From contig JAAFIS010000011.1 of the NCBI GenBank assembly GCA_013298695.1, positions 88,475-152,474 on the forward strand: DNA of 64,000 nucleotides. The letters are read 5' to 3'. The notes under the pieces are model-generated. The model was not told where the DNA came from and did no database searches. It saw nothing but the letters and a program-made list of their open reading frames with translations. This stretch comes from Betaproteobacteria bacterium (GTDB lineage: Bacteria; Pseudomonadota; Gammaproteobacteria; Burkholderiales; Casimicrobiaceae). The translations under genes were made by a program, and so were the position numbers. Of this stretch, positions 1 to 9,169 are shown piece by piece; position 1 is the stretch's first letter; every line of letters begins with the position of its first letter.

Positions 1-1174
1 GAGCGCGCTTGAGAACGGTGTTGGCGAGCAACGCAACAAGCGGCGCGCCAACGGCCATCGCAACCACTAGCGGCCACGCTCCTGATCCCAAGAATGGTGA
101 GATAGTTTGCCCAATGATGAATGCAACGACCATCATTGCGAAACCGGAAAGGGCAGATGCGCGTCCGGCATATTGCGGCGCGTCGGCAACTGCGCCCGCT
201 TGCGCGCAGGGCTGGACAACGCCGTGACCGATTGAGAAAAGAAACTGCCCGGCGAGCATTGCTGGTAACCACGGTTCGTAGACGAGCGCAGGAGCCAGCG
301 TGGCCACGCCGGCTGCGAGGTGAAACCAAGATGCGCGCGCCGTTGCCTGATAGGGCCGCAGATATGACAGCATGCGACGGCACCACATTGTGCCGACGAT
401 ATAGAACACACAGTTGCCGGCTAACACCAGCCCCGATCCCAGGATGCCGAGCTTAAAGGCGTTGCCGTATACAAATGCCGAACTCAGTAAGAAGCAAAAA
501 AGCGTGGCGTAACTGGTGGCGACGATGTAGGTCCATGCGCGAAATCGAGGGTTGCGCAGGATCGCGGTGGTCGCGCCCGGCAATGTAAATCGTGCGCTAC
601 GTCGATCAGCGGGTAGCGATTCGGGAAATGACCAGTAGAGCCACGCCAACACAATTCCACCAAACACGCCCATCGCAGCAAGTGAGCCGCGCCAAGGCGT
701 GACGCTTGCAAGCGCGGCGCCAATTAAGGGGGAGACGAGCGCTATGAGCCCCAAGCCGGATAGCCCCTTACTCAAGATGCGCGTGCCTTCTTGTGGCGAG
801 AAGAGGTCGCGCGAACTTGCGCGCGCGACCACGATTAAACCGGCTAAGCCAACACCCTGCAGCACGCGACAGCCCACCAGCAGCGACATGTCTGCCGCGA
901 ACGCTGCGGCAAAGCAGGCAAGCGCGTAGAGCGTCGCGCCACACAGCGCCACCGGTCTGCGACCGTAGTGATCAGAAATCGGCCCCCACGCCAACTGCGC
1001 AACCCCAAACGCGAGTAGCAGCGCTGTTAACGATAGAGACGGATTGCCGAGCTCAGCTTTCAGCGCAGGCAGCGCTGGAAGATACAGATCGGTGGCAATG
1101 GGCTGGGCGCCGAGTAGGAGCGCAAGCAAAACGATGTAGCGCCAAGTGGGCGCAGCGTGAACGGCTGATGACAC
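1..1174 (-). CDS. MFS multidrug exporter, Bcr/CflA type (partial)
   Basis: The frame stays open from a GTG at 1174 down to the window edge, so the last few C-terminal residues are missing; about 391 codons are present, close to the usual 390-410 for the family. Reading the minus strand gives a first membrane helix followed by QPIATDLYLPALPALKAEL, the N-terminal signature of Bcr/CflA proton antiporters, then many hydrophobic segments. The family exports drugs and small metabolites across the inner membrane; the substrate here cannot be told. No in-frame ATG lies between the upstream stop and the first helix. The GTG is preceded by a weak GAG about seven bases away, so the start is a best guess. 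It lies 89 bp downstream of the alpha-E gene on the same strand, but a functional link is not obvious. Confidence 0.85.
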   Translation of the reverse strand, partial: MSSAVHAAPTWRYIVLLALLLGAQPIATDLYLPALPALKAELGNPSLSLTALLLAFGVAQLAWGPISDHYGRRPVALCGATLYALACFAAAFAADMSLLVGCRVLQGVGLAGLIVVARASSRDLFSPQEGTRILSKGLSGLGLIALVSPLIGAALASVTPWRGSLAAMGVFGGIVLAWLYWSFPESLPADRRSARFTLPGATTAILRNPRFRAWTYIVATSYATLFCFLLSSAFVYGNAFKLGILGSGLVLAGNCVFYIVGTMWCRRMLSYLRPYQATARASWFHLAAGVATLAPALVYEPWLPAMLAGQFLFSIGHGVVQPCAQAGAVADAPQYAGRASALSGFAMMVVAFIIGQTISPFLGSGAWPLVVAMAVGAPLVALLANTVLKRA

Positions 1175-1263
1175 GTAGATCTCGGTAGGGCTCGGCGAGC
1201 GCGGCTGGTAGGATACCTGAAGCGCGGTTGTACGAACTCACGCTCGGATTCGCTGCGGCTTAA

Positions 1264-2205
1264 TCAACGCCCAGTCATGAACGACGCGTTTACCGCCTCA
1301 CCGAGTTTGGCCATATCGTGCAGGAAGTCGGCGATGTAGCGTTTAAGGCCATAGCTCAACACTTCATCGACCGTGCCGTAACGCAAGCGAGCGTTAATCT
1401 CCGAGGCGATACGGCGCGGAATGCGACCCGAATCTTTGGGAAGATAGTCGAGTACGTTCGTGGTTTCGTCCATGCAAAAACGAAGAGAGCGTGGGAGTCG
1501 CGCGTCAAAAATCATGATCTCTGCTACGCGCCGCGCGTCGATTGCATCGCGATAGGTGTCGCGGTAAGCCTCCAGCGCGGACACCGAACGCAGCACCGCT
1601 GAGAGCCGGTAGTAGTCAGCCTGATCGTCGCTGTGCTCCTGGAAATCATCGGGCGCTTCCTGAGCATATTTCACGTTCAAGATACGTGCCGTGTTGTCCG
1701 CGCGTTCAAGGAAAGTGCCCAATCGCGTGAAGTGATACGGTTGACCACGATGCGCCGTCGCGAAGGTGACACCGCGAAACAAGTGTGAACGCTCTTTCAC
1801 CCATTCGAAAAACTCGTTACCCGTCATCAGTGGATCCGTTTGCTTGGCTTTCTCATGAAATGCGATCCAGGTGTCGTTGATGTTTTCCCACATCTCACTG
1901 GTGATCGATCCGCGAACGGCGCGCGCATTCTCGCGCGCGGCCTCAATGCAATTCCGAATTGAGGAGGGATGGAATCGATCCCAGGCCAGAAACGCAACGA
2001 CGTTGGGATAAGTGGCAGGCAGTCCGGTTGCGGTGAATTCTTTATACGTGTCGGTGATCACGATCGGCGTCATCGCGCCGCCTGAATCAGCGCCGGGATC
2101 GAGCATCGCGAGCGATTGCGTGACGTCAAGAATGCGCGCCATGTTTTCTGCGCGCTCAAGATAGCGCGACAGCCAATAGAGGTGGGAGGCGGTGCGTGAG
2201 AGCAT
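1264..2205 (-). CDS. alpha-E domain-containing protein
   Basis: This 313-residue protein begins MLSRTASHLYWLSRYLERAE, the hallmark of the all-helical alpha-E family (PF04168), and its length is normal for a single-domain member. The family has no settled biochemical function. It is almost always encoded beside a circularly permuted ATP-grasp enzyme and has been predicted to act with it in making or modifying a peptide. That holds here: the ATP-grasp gene ends 4 bp upstream on the same strand, so the two are surely co-transcribed. The transglutaminase-like or proteasome-like partners often found with this pair do not appear next to it. Identification is firm; function is inferred only from context. 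Confidence 0.9.
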   Translation of the reverse strand: MLSRTASHLYWLSRYLERAENMARILDVTQSLAMLDPGADSGGAMTPIVITDTYKEFTATGLPATYPNVVAFLAWDRFHPSSIRNCIEAARENARAVRGSITSEMWENINDTWIAFHEKAKQTDPLMTGNEFFEWVKERSHLFRGVTFATAHRGQPYHFTRLGTFLERADNTARILNVKYAQEAPDDFQEHSDDQADYYRLSAVLRSVSALEAYRDTYRDAIDARRVAEIMIFDARLPRSLRFCMDETTNVLDYLPKDSGRIPRRIASEINARLRYGTVDEVLSYGLKRYIADFLHDMAKLGEAVNASFMTGR

Positions 2206-2209
2206 CTGG

Positions 2210-3664
2210 TTACGCTCCCAAGACCCAAGTGTCTTTGGTGCCGCCGCCTTGCGATGAATTCACCACCAGCGATCCTTCCTTAAGCGCCACGCGCGTGAGC
2301 CCGCCGGGCACCATGCGGATTTCACGGCCCGTTAACACGAACGGTCGTAGATCAATATGACGCGGTGCGATGCCCGCACCCACGAAACAAGGGCAGCTTG
2401 ATAGCGCGAGCGTGGGCTGGGCGATGTAGTTTCCCGGATTCTGTTTGATCAGCTCGGCGAAGTGTGTGCGCTCCGCGTCGGTCGCGGCAGGGCCGACCAA
2501 CATGCCGTAACCGCCCGCGCCGTGAACTTCTTTGACCACTAACTCTTTCAGATTTGCGAGCACATAGCTCAGCTCATCGGGCTTACGACACTGATACGTT
2601 GGAACGTTATTGAGTATCGGCTCTTCGTCAAGGTAGAACTTGATCATGTCCGGCACGTACGGATAAATCGATTTATCGTCGGCCACGCCAGTGCCAATCG
2701 CGTTGGCGATCACCACGTTGCCTTTGCGATAAGCCTCGAACAAACCCGGCACGCCCAGTGCGGAATCTGCGCGAAACACCCACGGGTCTAAAAATACGTC
2801 GTCGATTCTTCGGTACATCACATCAACGCGCTGCGGCCCAGTGGTAGTTCGCATGTAGACAAAGTCGTCCTTAACGAACAGGTCTTGACCTTCGACGAGT
2901 TCGACGCCCATTTGCTGCGCAAGAAACGTGTGTTCAAAGTACGCGCTGTTGTAGCGACCGGGCGTGAGCAAAACAACGTTGGGGTTTTCAACCAAACTCG
3001 ATTCGCGCAACGTTTGCAGCAAAAGCGCCGGATAGTGCTCGACCGGGCGCACGCTTTGTTTTAAGAACAATTCAGGAAACAAGCGCATCATCATCTTGCG
3101 ATTCATGAGCATGTAGCTCACGCCCGAAGGCACGCGAAGATTGTCTTCAAGCACGTAATACTTGCCGTCGTTATTGCGCACGATATCGACACCGGTAATC
3201 GATACATACACGTCGTGCGGCACGTCAACGCCGACCATCTTGGTTTGAAACTGCGCGTTGCCGAGGATTTGCTCACTCGGGATGAGTTTTTCCTTCAGAA
3301 TTTTTTGATCGTGATAAATGTCTGCGAGGAACATGTTGATCGCGCGCACGCGCTGCGCCAAACCGCGCTCCAAATACTCCCAATCTTCGCTGGTAATAAT
3401 TCGCGGAATGACATCAGACGGGATGAGTCGCTCGGTGCCGCCTTCATCGCCGTACACCGTGAACGTGATTCCCATGCGTCGAAACAAGAGGTCGGCTTGC
3501 GCTCGGCGCTGGGTGAGCGTTTGTTCCGGCGAGCTGTTAAGCCACTGAAAATATTCGCGGTAGTGATCACGCGTTTGCGGGTTTATCGAATTTGCGCTGC
3601 TCACCAACATCTCGTCGAAGTGATGCGCTGGCGGCATCTTGATGGCGTGCATAGCAATAGACAT
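2210..3664 (-). CDS. circularly permuted ATP-grasp type 2 protein
   Basis: The 484-residue product matches the circularly permuted ATP-grasp family (PF04174 type). Recognisable blocks include GDEGGTERLIPSDVIPRII near residue 75, a DNLRVPSGVSYM motif near 175, and the C-terminal QPTLALSSCP and RHIDLRPFVL segments typical of the group. ATP-grasp enzymes join a carboxylate to an amine through an acyl-phosphate; these members are predicted peptide-forming ligases, with unknown substrate. The ATG at 3664 has a weak GAG ten bases upstream; two further in-frame ATGs lie within the first ten codons. It heads a tight two-gene unit with the alpha-E gene. Upstream lies a copy of the paired-palindrome repeat. 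Confidence 0.9.
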   Translation of the reverse strand: MSIAMHAIKMPPAHHFDEMLVSSANSINPQTRDHYREYFQWLNSSPEQTLTQRRAQADLLFRRMGITFTVYGDEGGTERLIPSDVIPRIITSEDWEYLERGLAQRVRAINMFLADIYHDQKILKEKLIPSEQILGNAQFQTKMVGVDVPHDVYVSITGVDIVRNNDGKYYVLEDNLRVPSGVSYMLMNRKMMMRLFPELFLKQSVRPVEHYPALLLQTLRESSLVENPNVVLLTPGRYNSAYFEHTFLAQQMGVELVEGQDLFVKDDFVYMRTTTGPQRVDVMYRRIDDVFLDPWVFRADSALGVPGLFEAYRKGNVVIANAIGTGVADDKSIYPYVPDMIKFYLDEEPILNNVPTYQCRKPDELSYVLANLKELVVKEVHGAGGYGMLVGPAATDAERTHFAELIKQNPGNYIAQPTLALSSCPCFVGAGIAPRHIDLRPFVLTGREIRMVPGGLTRVALKEGSLVVNSSQGGGTKDTWVLGA

Positions 3665-3801
3665 AAATGTTTACTCGAATCTTTGGGCAACAATCTCTAG
3701 CAACTATTGTGCAACAAAGTCAGCTCGCGTTCAGGTAAACATTTTCGGCAAGCGACAACATAACTTCAAACTTGCGAGAGGTTATAGAAAATGTAGCAAA
3801 C

Positions 3802-3885
3802 GCCAAAATTTACTGGGCTTACCCATGCATATCGAGTATTACCGAAAAACGAAAAAAAGCTGGGCTAAGCCCAATTAAATTGGGC
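3802..3885. repeat. paired-palindrome element, copy 1
   Basis: The left palindrome is gccaaaatttactgggc (3802-3818) and the right is gcccaattaaattgggc (3869-3885), 67 bp apart start to start with a 50-nt spacer. The right unit is part of a perfect 10-bp-arm inverted repeat (3867-3887), and an overlapping tgggct-a-agccca lies at 3861-3873. The copy sits in the 291-bp gap between the hsp20 terminator and the ATP-grasp gene (3665-3955), which holds nothing else I recognise. The same architecture recurs through the window. Confidence 0.7.
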
Positions 3886-3908
3886 TTTAATATGCAAAGA
3901 TAAAAACG

Positions 3909-3934
3909 AAAACGCCAGCGTAAGCTGGCGTTTT
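3909..3934 (-). terminator. rho-independent terminator of hsp20
   Basis: Eleven-base arms aaaacgccagc and gctggcgtttt close a four-base loop. Read on the minus strand the hairpin is followed by a T-rich run, just past the hsp20 stop codon. The symmetric A/T flanks could also let it work on the other strand. Confidence 0.8.
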
Positions 3935-3955
3935 ACTAGTGGCGAAAGCGATCAA

Positions 3956-4399
3956 TTAGTTGATCGTCAAGCGCTTTTGCGCCGCTGAAGCTTTCTTGGG
4001 CAAGGTTAGCGTGAGTACACCATGCTCGTGCGTGGCAACCGCCGCGTCGGAATCCAGCGAAACCGGGAAACGGAAGCTGCGCGATGCGGCGCCGTTGAGC
4101 CGCTCTGTGCGCACGGTGCGCTCGCCCTCGTTCAACACGGTCGCGAAATTTACTTCAACTTTCACCAGCTTTTCTTCCACGGTCACCGCGATGTTTTCTT
4201 TAGCGACACCGGGCACATCGAAACGCACAATGTACGACGCGTCAGTTTCCGAGACATCGGCGCGCAGGCCCGCGTCTTGGGCCGTTGCATCGCCGAAAAG
4301 CTGCGTCGCAAAAGAATCAAGCGCACGATCAAAATCGCCAAACGCAGGAGCGACAAGCGCGCGTGGGGTCAAGGGGCTAAAGCGAATCAAACCAGTCAT
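3956..4399 (-). CDS. Hsp20/alpha-crystallin small heat-shock protein
   Basis: This 147-residue protein carries a full alpha-crystallin domain (roughly residues 45-140): VRFDVPGVAKENIAVTVEEK, then RSFRFPVSLD, and the closing GVLTLTLPKK motif. It binds unfolding proteins in the cytoplasm and holds them for refolding by ATP-dependent chaperones. The frame is open further upstream, but the ATG at 4399 is preceded by AGGAG at eight bases, so it is the best start; an ATG two codons earlier is too close to that site. A strong terminator follows. A CTTGAAA word lies about 80 bp upstream on the coding strand, but without a convincing heat-shock -10, so sigma-32 control is only a possibility. Confidence 0.93.
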   Translation of the reverse strand: MTGLIRFSPLTPRALVAPAFGDFDRALDSFATQLFGDATAQDAGLRADVSETDASYIVRFDVPGVAKENIAVTVEEKLVKVEVNFATVLNEGERTVRTERLNGAASRSFRFPVSLDSDAAVATHEHGVLTLTLPKKASAAQKRLTIN

Positions 4400-4639
4400 T
4401 TTCATTTCTCCTGTTGGACCAAACAAGCGCGGTAGAAATGTCGCGCTGATGAATACCAAAGTGCGACCCGTCTGGATCGTTTCAAGAGCTAGAAAGAGAA
4501 GTTTTGGGTGCAGCCACTAAAGTGGTGGCGCAGGTCTTGAACCCTGAAAAATCGCGCCAATGTTCCGGTGTTTTTTTTGATTTTCTTGTTGCGGAACAGC
4601 AGGGGCGACGCGCTGCGACTGCGGCGCGTTGACGAAGGC

Positions 4640-5143
4640 TCAACCCAAGTGTTTGCGCATGCGAATAGGCTGCAGCGCCCCCGCGAAAATCGTCGCGAAC
4701 GTACGATCAGATTCAACGCTGAAACCGAGTTTCTCGAAATAGGCTTTGTATTGGGGCGAGTACGTGTCGACCGGAATACGAATCGACGTTACTTCATTTT
4801 TCTTTGCGAGCTTTTCCAAAGAGTCCAGTAACAATGTGGTGAACCCGCGCCCAGAGAAAGACTTGCTCACACCTAAGCGGCGAAGCTCCCAGCTTCCATC
4901 TTTTGCTGGCACATAAGACAGGGCGGCGACTGGCAGATTGCTGCGATACAACACTAGCCCGCCGCCCGCGCGCAGGTCGTCGGCGATTTGGTTCGAGTTA
5001 TCTTTGAGGCGGCGCTGTGAAATAGCGACTCGCTCCGACCATTCACCTTTGGCCAGAGCAGATAGGATCGGAGCATCGCGAACGCTGGCGCGCAAAATCT
5101 TGTATTTATCCTGCTCAAAAACTGTGCGTTTCGTACCAAACAT
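4640..5143 (-). CDS. GNAT family N-acetyltransferase
   Basis: The 167-residue product has the GNAT fold pattern. The acetyl-CoA-binding motif A is visible as RRLGVSKSFSGRGFTTLLL (residues about 88-106, with the RxxGxG/A-like loop SGRG), followed by the Y-rich motif B region PQYKAYFEKLGF. It would move an acetyl group from acetyl-CoA to an amine on an unknown acceptor. Its start codon directly abuts the stop codon of metG, so the two are probably translated from one message, though no functional link with methionyl-tRNA synthetase is implied. Confidence 0.85.
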   Translation of the reverse strand: MFGTKRTVFEQDKYKILRASVRDAPILSALAKGEWSERVAISQRRLKDNSNQIADDLRAGGGLVLYRSNLPVAALSYVPAKDGSWELRRLGVSKSFSGRGFTTLLLDSLEKLAKKNEVTSIRIPVDTYSPQYKAYFEKLGFSVESDRTFATIFAGALQPIRMRKHLG

Positions 5144-7336
5144 TTAACTAACTTTCATTCCGGGTGAAGCGCCGGTGTGTGGATTCAAAATGTAGAGTCC
5201 GCTTGCATTGTCGCCATCTTTAGACGATGCGGCAAGCACCATGCCTTCGGAAATGCCAAACTTCATTTTTCGAGGGGCAAGATTAGCAACGAGCACTGTC
5301 AGTTGCCCCACAAGCTGCTCCGGTGCATACGCTGATTTAATCCCCGAAAACACATTGCGTAAGCGAGGCGTGCCGTCCTCGTTTTTCTCGTTGACATCAA
5401 GCGTGAGCCGCAACAATTTGTCGCTGCCGTCAACATGCTCGGCGTTCAGAATTTTCGCGATTCGGAGGTCAATCTTTGAGAAATCGTCGATGTTGATGAA
5501 GTCGGATGATGAAGCGCCGGGTGAATTCTGGCTTTTCGGCTTGACCCCCGACAAGTTTGGTGCGTTAGTCGCTTTTGATGGCTTCTCAGCTTTACTATTT
5601 TCTGTTGAATTCACGCCATTTAAACGGCTGTCAGGCGTTGGCGCTAAATCTAGCAATGCGTCAAGTTGCGATTCCTCCACTCGAGACATGAGGTGTTTGT
5701 AAGTGTTGATTTTGTGATTCGCGGGCAGCGTGTTTCCGACATCAGCCCAAGTCTGGGGTGGGATGTTCAGAAACTCGAAAGCTTTAGCCGCTAGCGTCGG
5801 CATGATCGGGGCGAGGTAAATCGAAAGAACCCGAAAAGACTCGATTACATGCGAGCACACAAGATGCAGTTGAATTTTCTGCGAGCTCCCGGGATCGGAT
5901 TTCGCGAGTTCCCATGGCTTTGAAACATCGTAGAAACTATTCACAGCATCGGCAGCTTCCATGATTCGACGAATCGCTTTGCCAAACTCGCGCTGATCAA
6001 AATGGTCGCGAATTTCGTCAGCCGCCACTCCAACGACAGCGTCAGGGAACAAATTGATCGTCTCGCGTTCGAACAATTTACCTTGAAAGTGTTTGTGAAT
6101 AAATCCTGCCGTGCGGCTCGCAATATTCACGTACTTGCCGATCAAATCCGAGTTCACTCGAGCCATAAAATCTTCGGCAGTGAAATCGAAATCTTCGACG
6201 TTGGCGTTTAACTTCGCGGCGATGTAGTAGCGCAGCCACTCGGGGTTCATGCCGATGCTTAAATACTTGAGCGGATCAAGGCCGGTACCGCGGCTCTTGC
6301 TCATCTTCTCGCCAGCCATTTGAATGAAGCCGTGTACGTTCACGCTATCGGGCGCTTTGTAGCCCGCAAACTTGAGCATCGCGGGCCAAAAGAGCACGTG
6401 GAAATACGCGATGTCTTTGCCGATGAAATGAATTTGCTCAGTTTCAGGATCGGCCAAGAATTCTGCGAACGTGCGTGACTCGCCGTTCGCTTTCGCCTTG
6501 CCCGAATCAAAATAGCTTTTCAGCGACGCGAGGTAGCCAACTGGCGCGTCAAGCCACACGTAGAAAAATTTTCCTGGCGCGTCGGGAATCGGGATGCCGA
6601 AATAGGGAGCGTCGCGGGAAATATCCCAATCGCCCATCTTGCCGTCTTCACCAAGCCACTCCTTCGTTTTCGCGATGATTTCGCTTTGCAAGCGAGGCAC
6701 GCCATGACGATCAATAGAACGCGTCCATTCGCGTAAAAATTCAACGCACTTTGGATCGGAGAGTTTGAAGAAAAAATGCTCGCTTGAACGCATTTCGGGC
6801 GTTGCACCAGAAAGCGTTGAATACGGATTTTTCAAATCGGTGGGTGCATACACCGCGCCGCACACTTCGCATGAGTCGCCGTACTGATCTTTTGCGCCGC
6901 ATTTTGGACACTCGCCTTTGATGTAGCGATCAGGCAAAAACATGCCTTTCACCGTATCGTAAAACTGGTCAATCGTCTTTGTAGAGATGAAGCCGTTTGC
7001 TTTGAGTTTTTTATAGATGTCCTGCGCGAGTTCGACGTTTTCGGGCGAATCTGTCGAGTACCAGTGGTCAAACGACAAATGAAAACCGTCGTGATATTGC
7101 TTTCGTGTTGCTGCGATTTCAGCGACGAATTCCTGCGGCGTCTTGCCCGCTTTTTCTGCGGCAATCATGATCGGTGCACCGTGCGTGTCGTCGGCGCACA
7201 CCCAGTGCACTTTGTGCCCCTGCATCCGCTGAAACCGCACCCAGATATCAGCCTGGATGTACTCCATCATGTGGCCGATATGGAAGCGACCGTTGGCGTA
7301 GGGTAGAGCGGTGGTGATGAAAAGGTTACGGATCAT
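5144..7336 (-). CDS. metG: methionyl-tRNA synthetase
   Basis: Charges tRNA-Met with methionine. The 730-residue protein has the class I signatures: [14 protein letters not shown] near the N terminus, the zinc knuckle [18 protein letters not shown] near residue 145, and KMSKS in [17 protein letters not shown] near residue 345. The C-terminal 110 residues (from about [17 protein letters not shown]) are the EMAPII-like tRNA-binding and dimerisation domain seen in long-form MetG. A low-complexity Ser/Asn/Lys/Pro linker of about 50 residues joins it to the anticodon-binding domain. The gene lies on the opposite strand to apbC, an order conserved in many betaproteobacteria, but here two small genes sit between them. 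Confidence 0.97.
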   Translation of the reverse strand: MIRNLFITTALPYANGRFHIGHMMEYIQADIWVRFQRMQGHKVHWVCADDTHGAPIMIAAEKAGKTPQEFVAEIAATRKQYHDGFHLSFDHWYSTDSPENVELAQDIYKKLKANGFISTKTIDQFYDTVKGMFLPDRYIKGECPKCGAKDQYGDSCEVCGAVYAPTDLKNPYSTLSGATPEMRSSEHFFFKLSDPKCVEFLREWTRSIDRHGVPRLQSEIIAKTKEWLGEDGKMGDWDISRDAPYFGIPIPDAPGKFFYVWLDAPVGYLASLKSYFDSGKAKANGESRTFAEFLADPETEQIHFIGKDIAYFHVLFWPAMLKFAGYKAPDSVNVHGFIQMAGEKMSKSRGTGLDPLKYLSIGMNPEWLRYYIAAKLNANVEDFDFTAEDFMARVNSDLIGKYVNIASRTAGFIHKHFQGKLFERETINLFPDAVVGVAADEIRDHFDQREFGKAIRRIMEAADAVNSFYDVSKPWELAKSDPGSSQKIQLHLVCSHVIESFRVLSIYLAPIMPTLAAKAFEFLNIPPQTWADVGNTLPANHKINTYKHLMSRVEESQLDALLDLAPTPDSRLNGVNSTENSKAEKPSKATNAPNLSGVKPKSQNSPGASSSDFINIDDFSKIDLRIAKILNAEHVDGSDKLLRLTLDVNEKNEDGTPRLRNVFSGIKSAYAPEQLVGQLTVLVANLAPRKMKFGISEGMVLAASSKDGDNASGLYILNPHTGASPGMKVS

Positions 7337-7371
7337 TTTCGGCTTGCGCGACGTAGAGTTCGCACATATTT

Positions 7372-7605
7372 TTAGTTTTTGTTAGGGGGCTTTTGCGGGA
7401 TGCGCTTCGCGGGCGGGATAGCCTCGGGTAGCGCTCGCGCACGCGCCAGACCGATTTCCAGTGCTGTTTCAAGTCGAATCACTCGTTCAGTGAGATTTTC
7501 GATCTTGGTTTGCTGGGCTTTAATCGCTTCCGACTGCCGCGTGACTTTATCTTCGAGTTTGATCATCGAAGTGAGAGCGGCCCAGATTCGTTCGGTAACG
7601 CCCAT
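7372..7605 (-). CDS. hypothetical small coiled-coil protein
   Basis: A 77-residue reading frame with a regular heptad-like stretch ([20 protein letters not shown], then a leucine/isoleucine-spaced segment) predicted to form a coiled coil, followed by an alanine/proline/lysine-rich tail. I chose the ATG at 7605; a TTG eleven codons upstream is also in frame. It has no membrane segment or signal peptide. It lies between the ribbon-helix-helix candidate and metG on the same strand. I do not recognise a family. That it is real rests on codon pattern and its position between same-strand genes. Confidence 0.6.
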   Translation of the reverse strand: MGVTERIWAALTSMIKLEDKVTRQSEAIKAQQTKIENLTERVIRLETALEIGLARARALPEAIPPAKRIPQKPPNKN

Positions 7606-7705
7606 CGCTAAATGCTCGTTTGGGCGCTGACCCAACAAGAATCATTCAGCACTTCTCTAGGGGTGAGGGAGTGAATACTCAATATCGGAGTGGTGAAAAT
7701 ATTCA

Positions 7706-7972
7706 TCAGCGGCGCTCCATCTTCGCGATACGCTTTTCGCTCGCCGCTACGAAAGCGAGGCAATCGTCAATGGCTTTGCAGGAACGCTCCGCCGCGGCGT
7801 GTGCGGCGTCGGCGAGCGTTGCAAGCTCGGTTTGATCGGATTCCGGGGTGAAAGCGTTGGCACTGCGTCGCATGAGTTCGCTGACTGGAATACCCATGCT
7901 TTTCGCTTTCGAAGTGATGGTGCGTTTCTCCAGCGGCGTGGCTTGAACGACAATTCGAGCAGTGGCAGACAT
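7706..7972 (-). CDS. ribbon-helix-helix (CopG/ParD-like) candidate
   Basis: An 88-residue protein whose N-terminal 45 residues fit a ribbon-helix-helix fold: a short strand ARIVVQATPLEKRTITSKAK, then a turn, MGIPVSELMRRSANAF as helix B. The rest is an alanine- and charge-rich helical tail. RHH proteins bind DNA as dimers and often repress their own genes. GAGG lies nine bases before the ATG at 7972. A perfect 14-bp palindrome is just upstream (7991-8004), fitting autoregulation. No toxin-like partner is evident in the coiled-coil gene that follows, so an antitoxin role is not supported. Confidence 0.65.
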   Translation of the reverse strand: MSATARIVVQATPLEKRTITSKAKSMGIPVSELMRRSANAFTPESDQTELATLADAAHAAAERSCKAIDDCLAFVAASEKRIAKMERR

Positions 7973-7990
7973 AGCGATTCGCCTCAGAAA

Positions 7991-8004
7991 ATGTACATGT
8001 ACAT
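7991..8004. promoter_or_regulatory. candidate operator palindrome ATGTACATGTACAT
   Basis: A perfect 14-bp palindrome begins 19 bp upstream of the ribbon-helix-helix gene's start codon, in the 117-bp gap shared with the divergent apbC gene. Its place and symmetry suit a dimeric autorepressor. This is inference from position only. Confidence 0.4.
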
Positions 8005-8089
8005 GGTATGGACATTCTAGCGCAGTTCAAGGTTTCGATCCCACGCACTCGCAAGCTAGCTGGCGGCGGCGACTCACTACAATCCGGAT

Positions 8090-9169
8090 ATGAATCAAAC
8101 AGACGTTCTCTCGCACTTATCGACCTGCATCGATCCGAACACCGGGCGCGATTTCATTAAAGACAAAGCGATCAAATCCGTCAACGTAACTGGCGGCGAT
8201 GTATCGATCGAAGTCGTTGTTGGCTATCCGGCGAAAAGCCAGCACGATGCGCTTCGTCAAATCGTCACCCAACATGTGCGCTCAATGCCGGGCGTCGGCA
8301 AAGTCAGTGTTGTAGTCACGCACAAAATCGTGTCGCACGCCGTTCAGCGCGGCGTAAAACTGAAGGCCGGCATCAAAAACATAATTGCAGTGGCCTCGGG
8401 CAAAGGTGGCGTTGGTAAGAGTACGACAGCGGTCAATTTAGCACTTGCGCTCTCGGCCGAAGGCGCGACCGTGGGTTTGCTAGATGCCGATATTTATGGC
8501 CCATCGCAACCGGTGATGCTCGGCATTACAGGGCGCCCCGAAAGCGCGGACGGCAAAACGCTTGAACCAATGGAGGCGCACGGTATTCAAGCGATGTCAA
8601 TTGGCTTCTTGATTGATTCCGACACGCCGATGGTGTGGCGCGGACCGATGGTCACCCAGGCGCTTGAACAGTTGCTCTCGGATACGAATTGGCGCGATCT
8701 CGATTACCTGGTGATCGACATGCCGCCCGGCACGGGTGACATTCAGTTGACGCTTTCGCAAAAAGTGCCGGTCACCGGCGCGGTGATTGTGACCACGCCG
8801 CAAGAAATTGCCGTGATTGATGCGCGCAAAGGTTTGAAGATGTTCGAAAAAGTCGGCATTCCAATTGTTGGTATCGTTGAAAACATGAGTACGCACGTGT
8901 GCACAAAGTGCGGGCATGTCGAGCCCATCTTCGGTGAAGGTGGTGCGAAAGCGATGTGTAATGACTACAGCGTGCCTTTCTTGGGCGGCTTGCCGCTTGA
9001 TTCAAAAATTCGCCTGCAGGCCGATAGCGGTCGCCCAACCGTCGTCGCCGAACCCGACAGCGCGGTGTCCACGGCGTACAAAGACATCGCGAGAAAAGTC
9101 GCCGTTTTCATCGCGCAAAAGAGCGAGGATCACACGGCGAAGTTCCCGACTATTAAGGTTGTGAGCTAG
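8090..9169 (+). CDS. apbC: iron-sulfur cluster carrier ApbC/Mrp
   Basis: A 359-residue P-loop ATPase that carries Fe-S clusters to apoproteins in the cytoplasm. The first 95 residues are a MIP18-like domain. The deviant Walker A motif is VASGKGGVGKSTTAVNLAL (about residues 101-119), followed by DADIYGPSQP and VIDMPPGTGD, both diagnostic of the Mrp/NBP35 group. The cluster-binding CxxC is in HVCTKCGH near residue 270. Length is normal. It is followed immediately by ispD, with the stop and the next start side by side, and then ispF, so the three form an operon; ispG and ispH in the same pathway are Fe-S enzymes, though that link is only suggestive. Confidence 0.95.
   Translation: MNQTDVLSHLSTCIDPNTGRDFIKDKAIKSVNVTGGDVSIEVVVGYPAKSQHDALRQIVTQHVRSMPGVGKVSVVVTHKIVSHAVQRGVKLKAGIKNIIAVASGKGGVGKSTTAVNLALALSAEGATVGLLDADIYGPSQPVMLGITGRPESADGKTLEPMEAHGIQAMSIGFLIDSDTPMVWRGPMVTQALEQLLSDTNWRDLDYLVIDMPPGTGDIQLTLSQKVPVTGAVIVTTPQEIAVIDARKGLKMFEKVGIPIVGIVENMSTHVCTKCGHVEPIFGEGGAKAMCNDYSVPFLGGLPLDSKIRLQADSGRPTVVAEPDSAVSTAYKDIARKVAVFIAQKSEDHTAKFPTIKVVS

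Noticed and set aside
4501..4540. Terminator hairpin after the acetyltransferase gene near 4513-4530
   Set aside because: There is a small inverted repeat (gccact/agtggt) but no following T run on the minus strand.
7372..7972. Toxin-antitoxin pair
   Set aside because: The ribbon-helix-helix gene resembles an antitoxin regulator, but the downstream coiled-coil protein has no toxin-like features and the genes are 100 bp apart.
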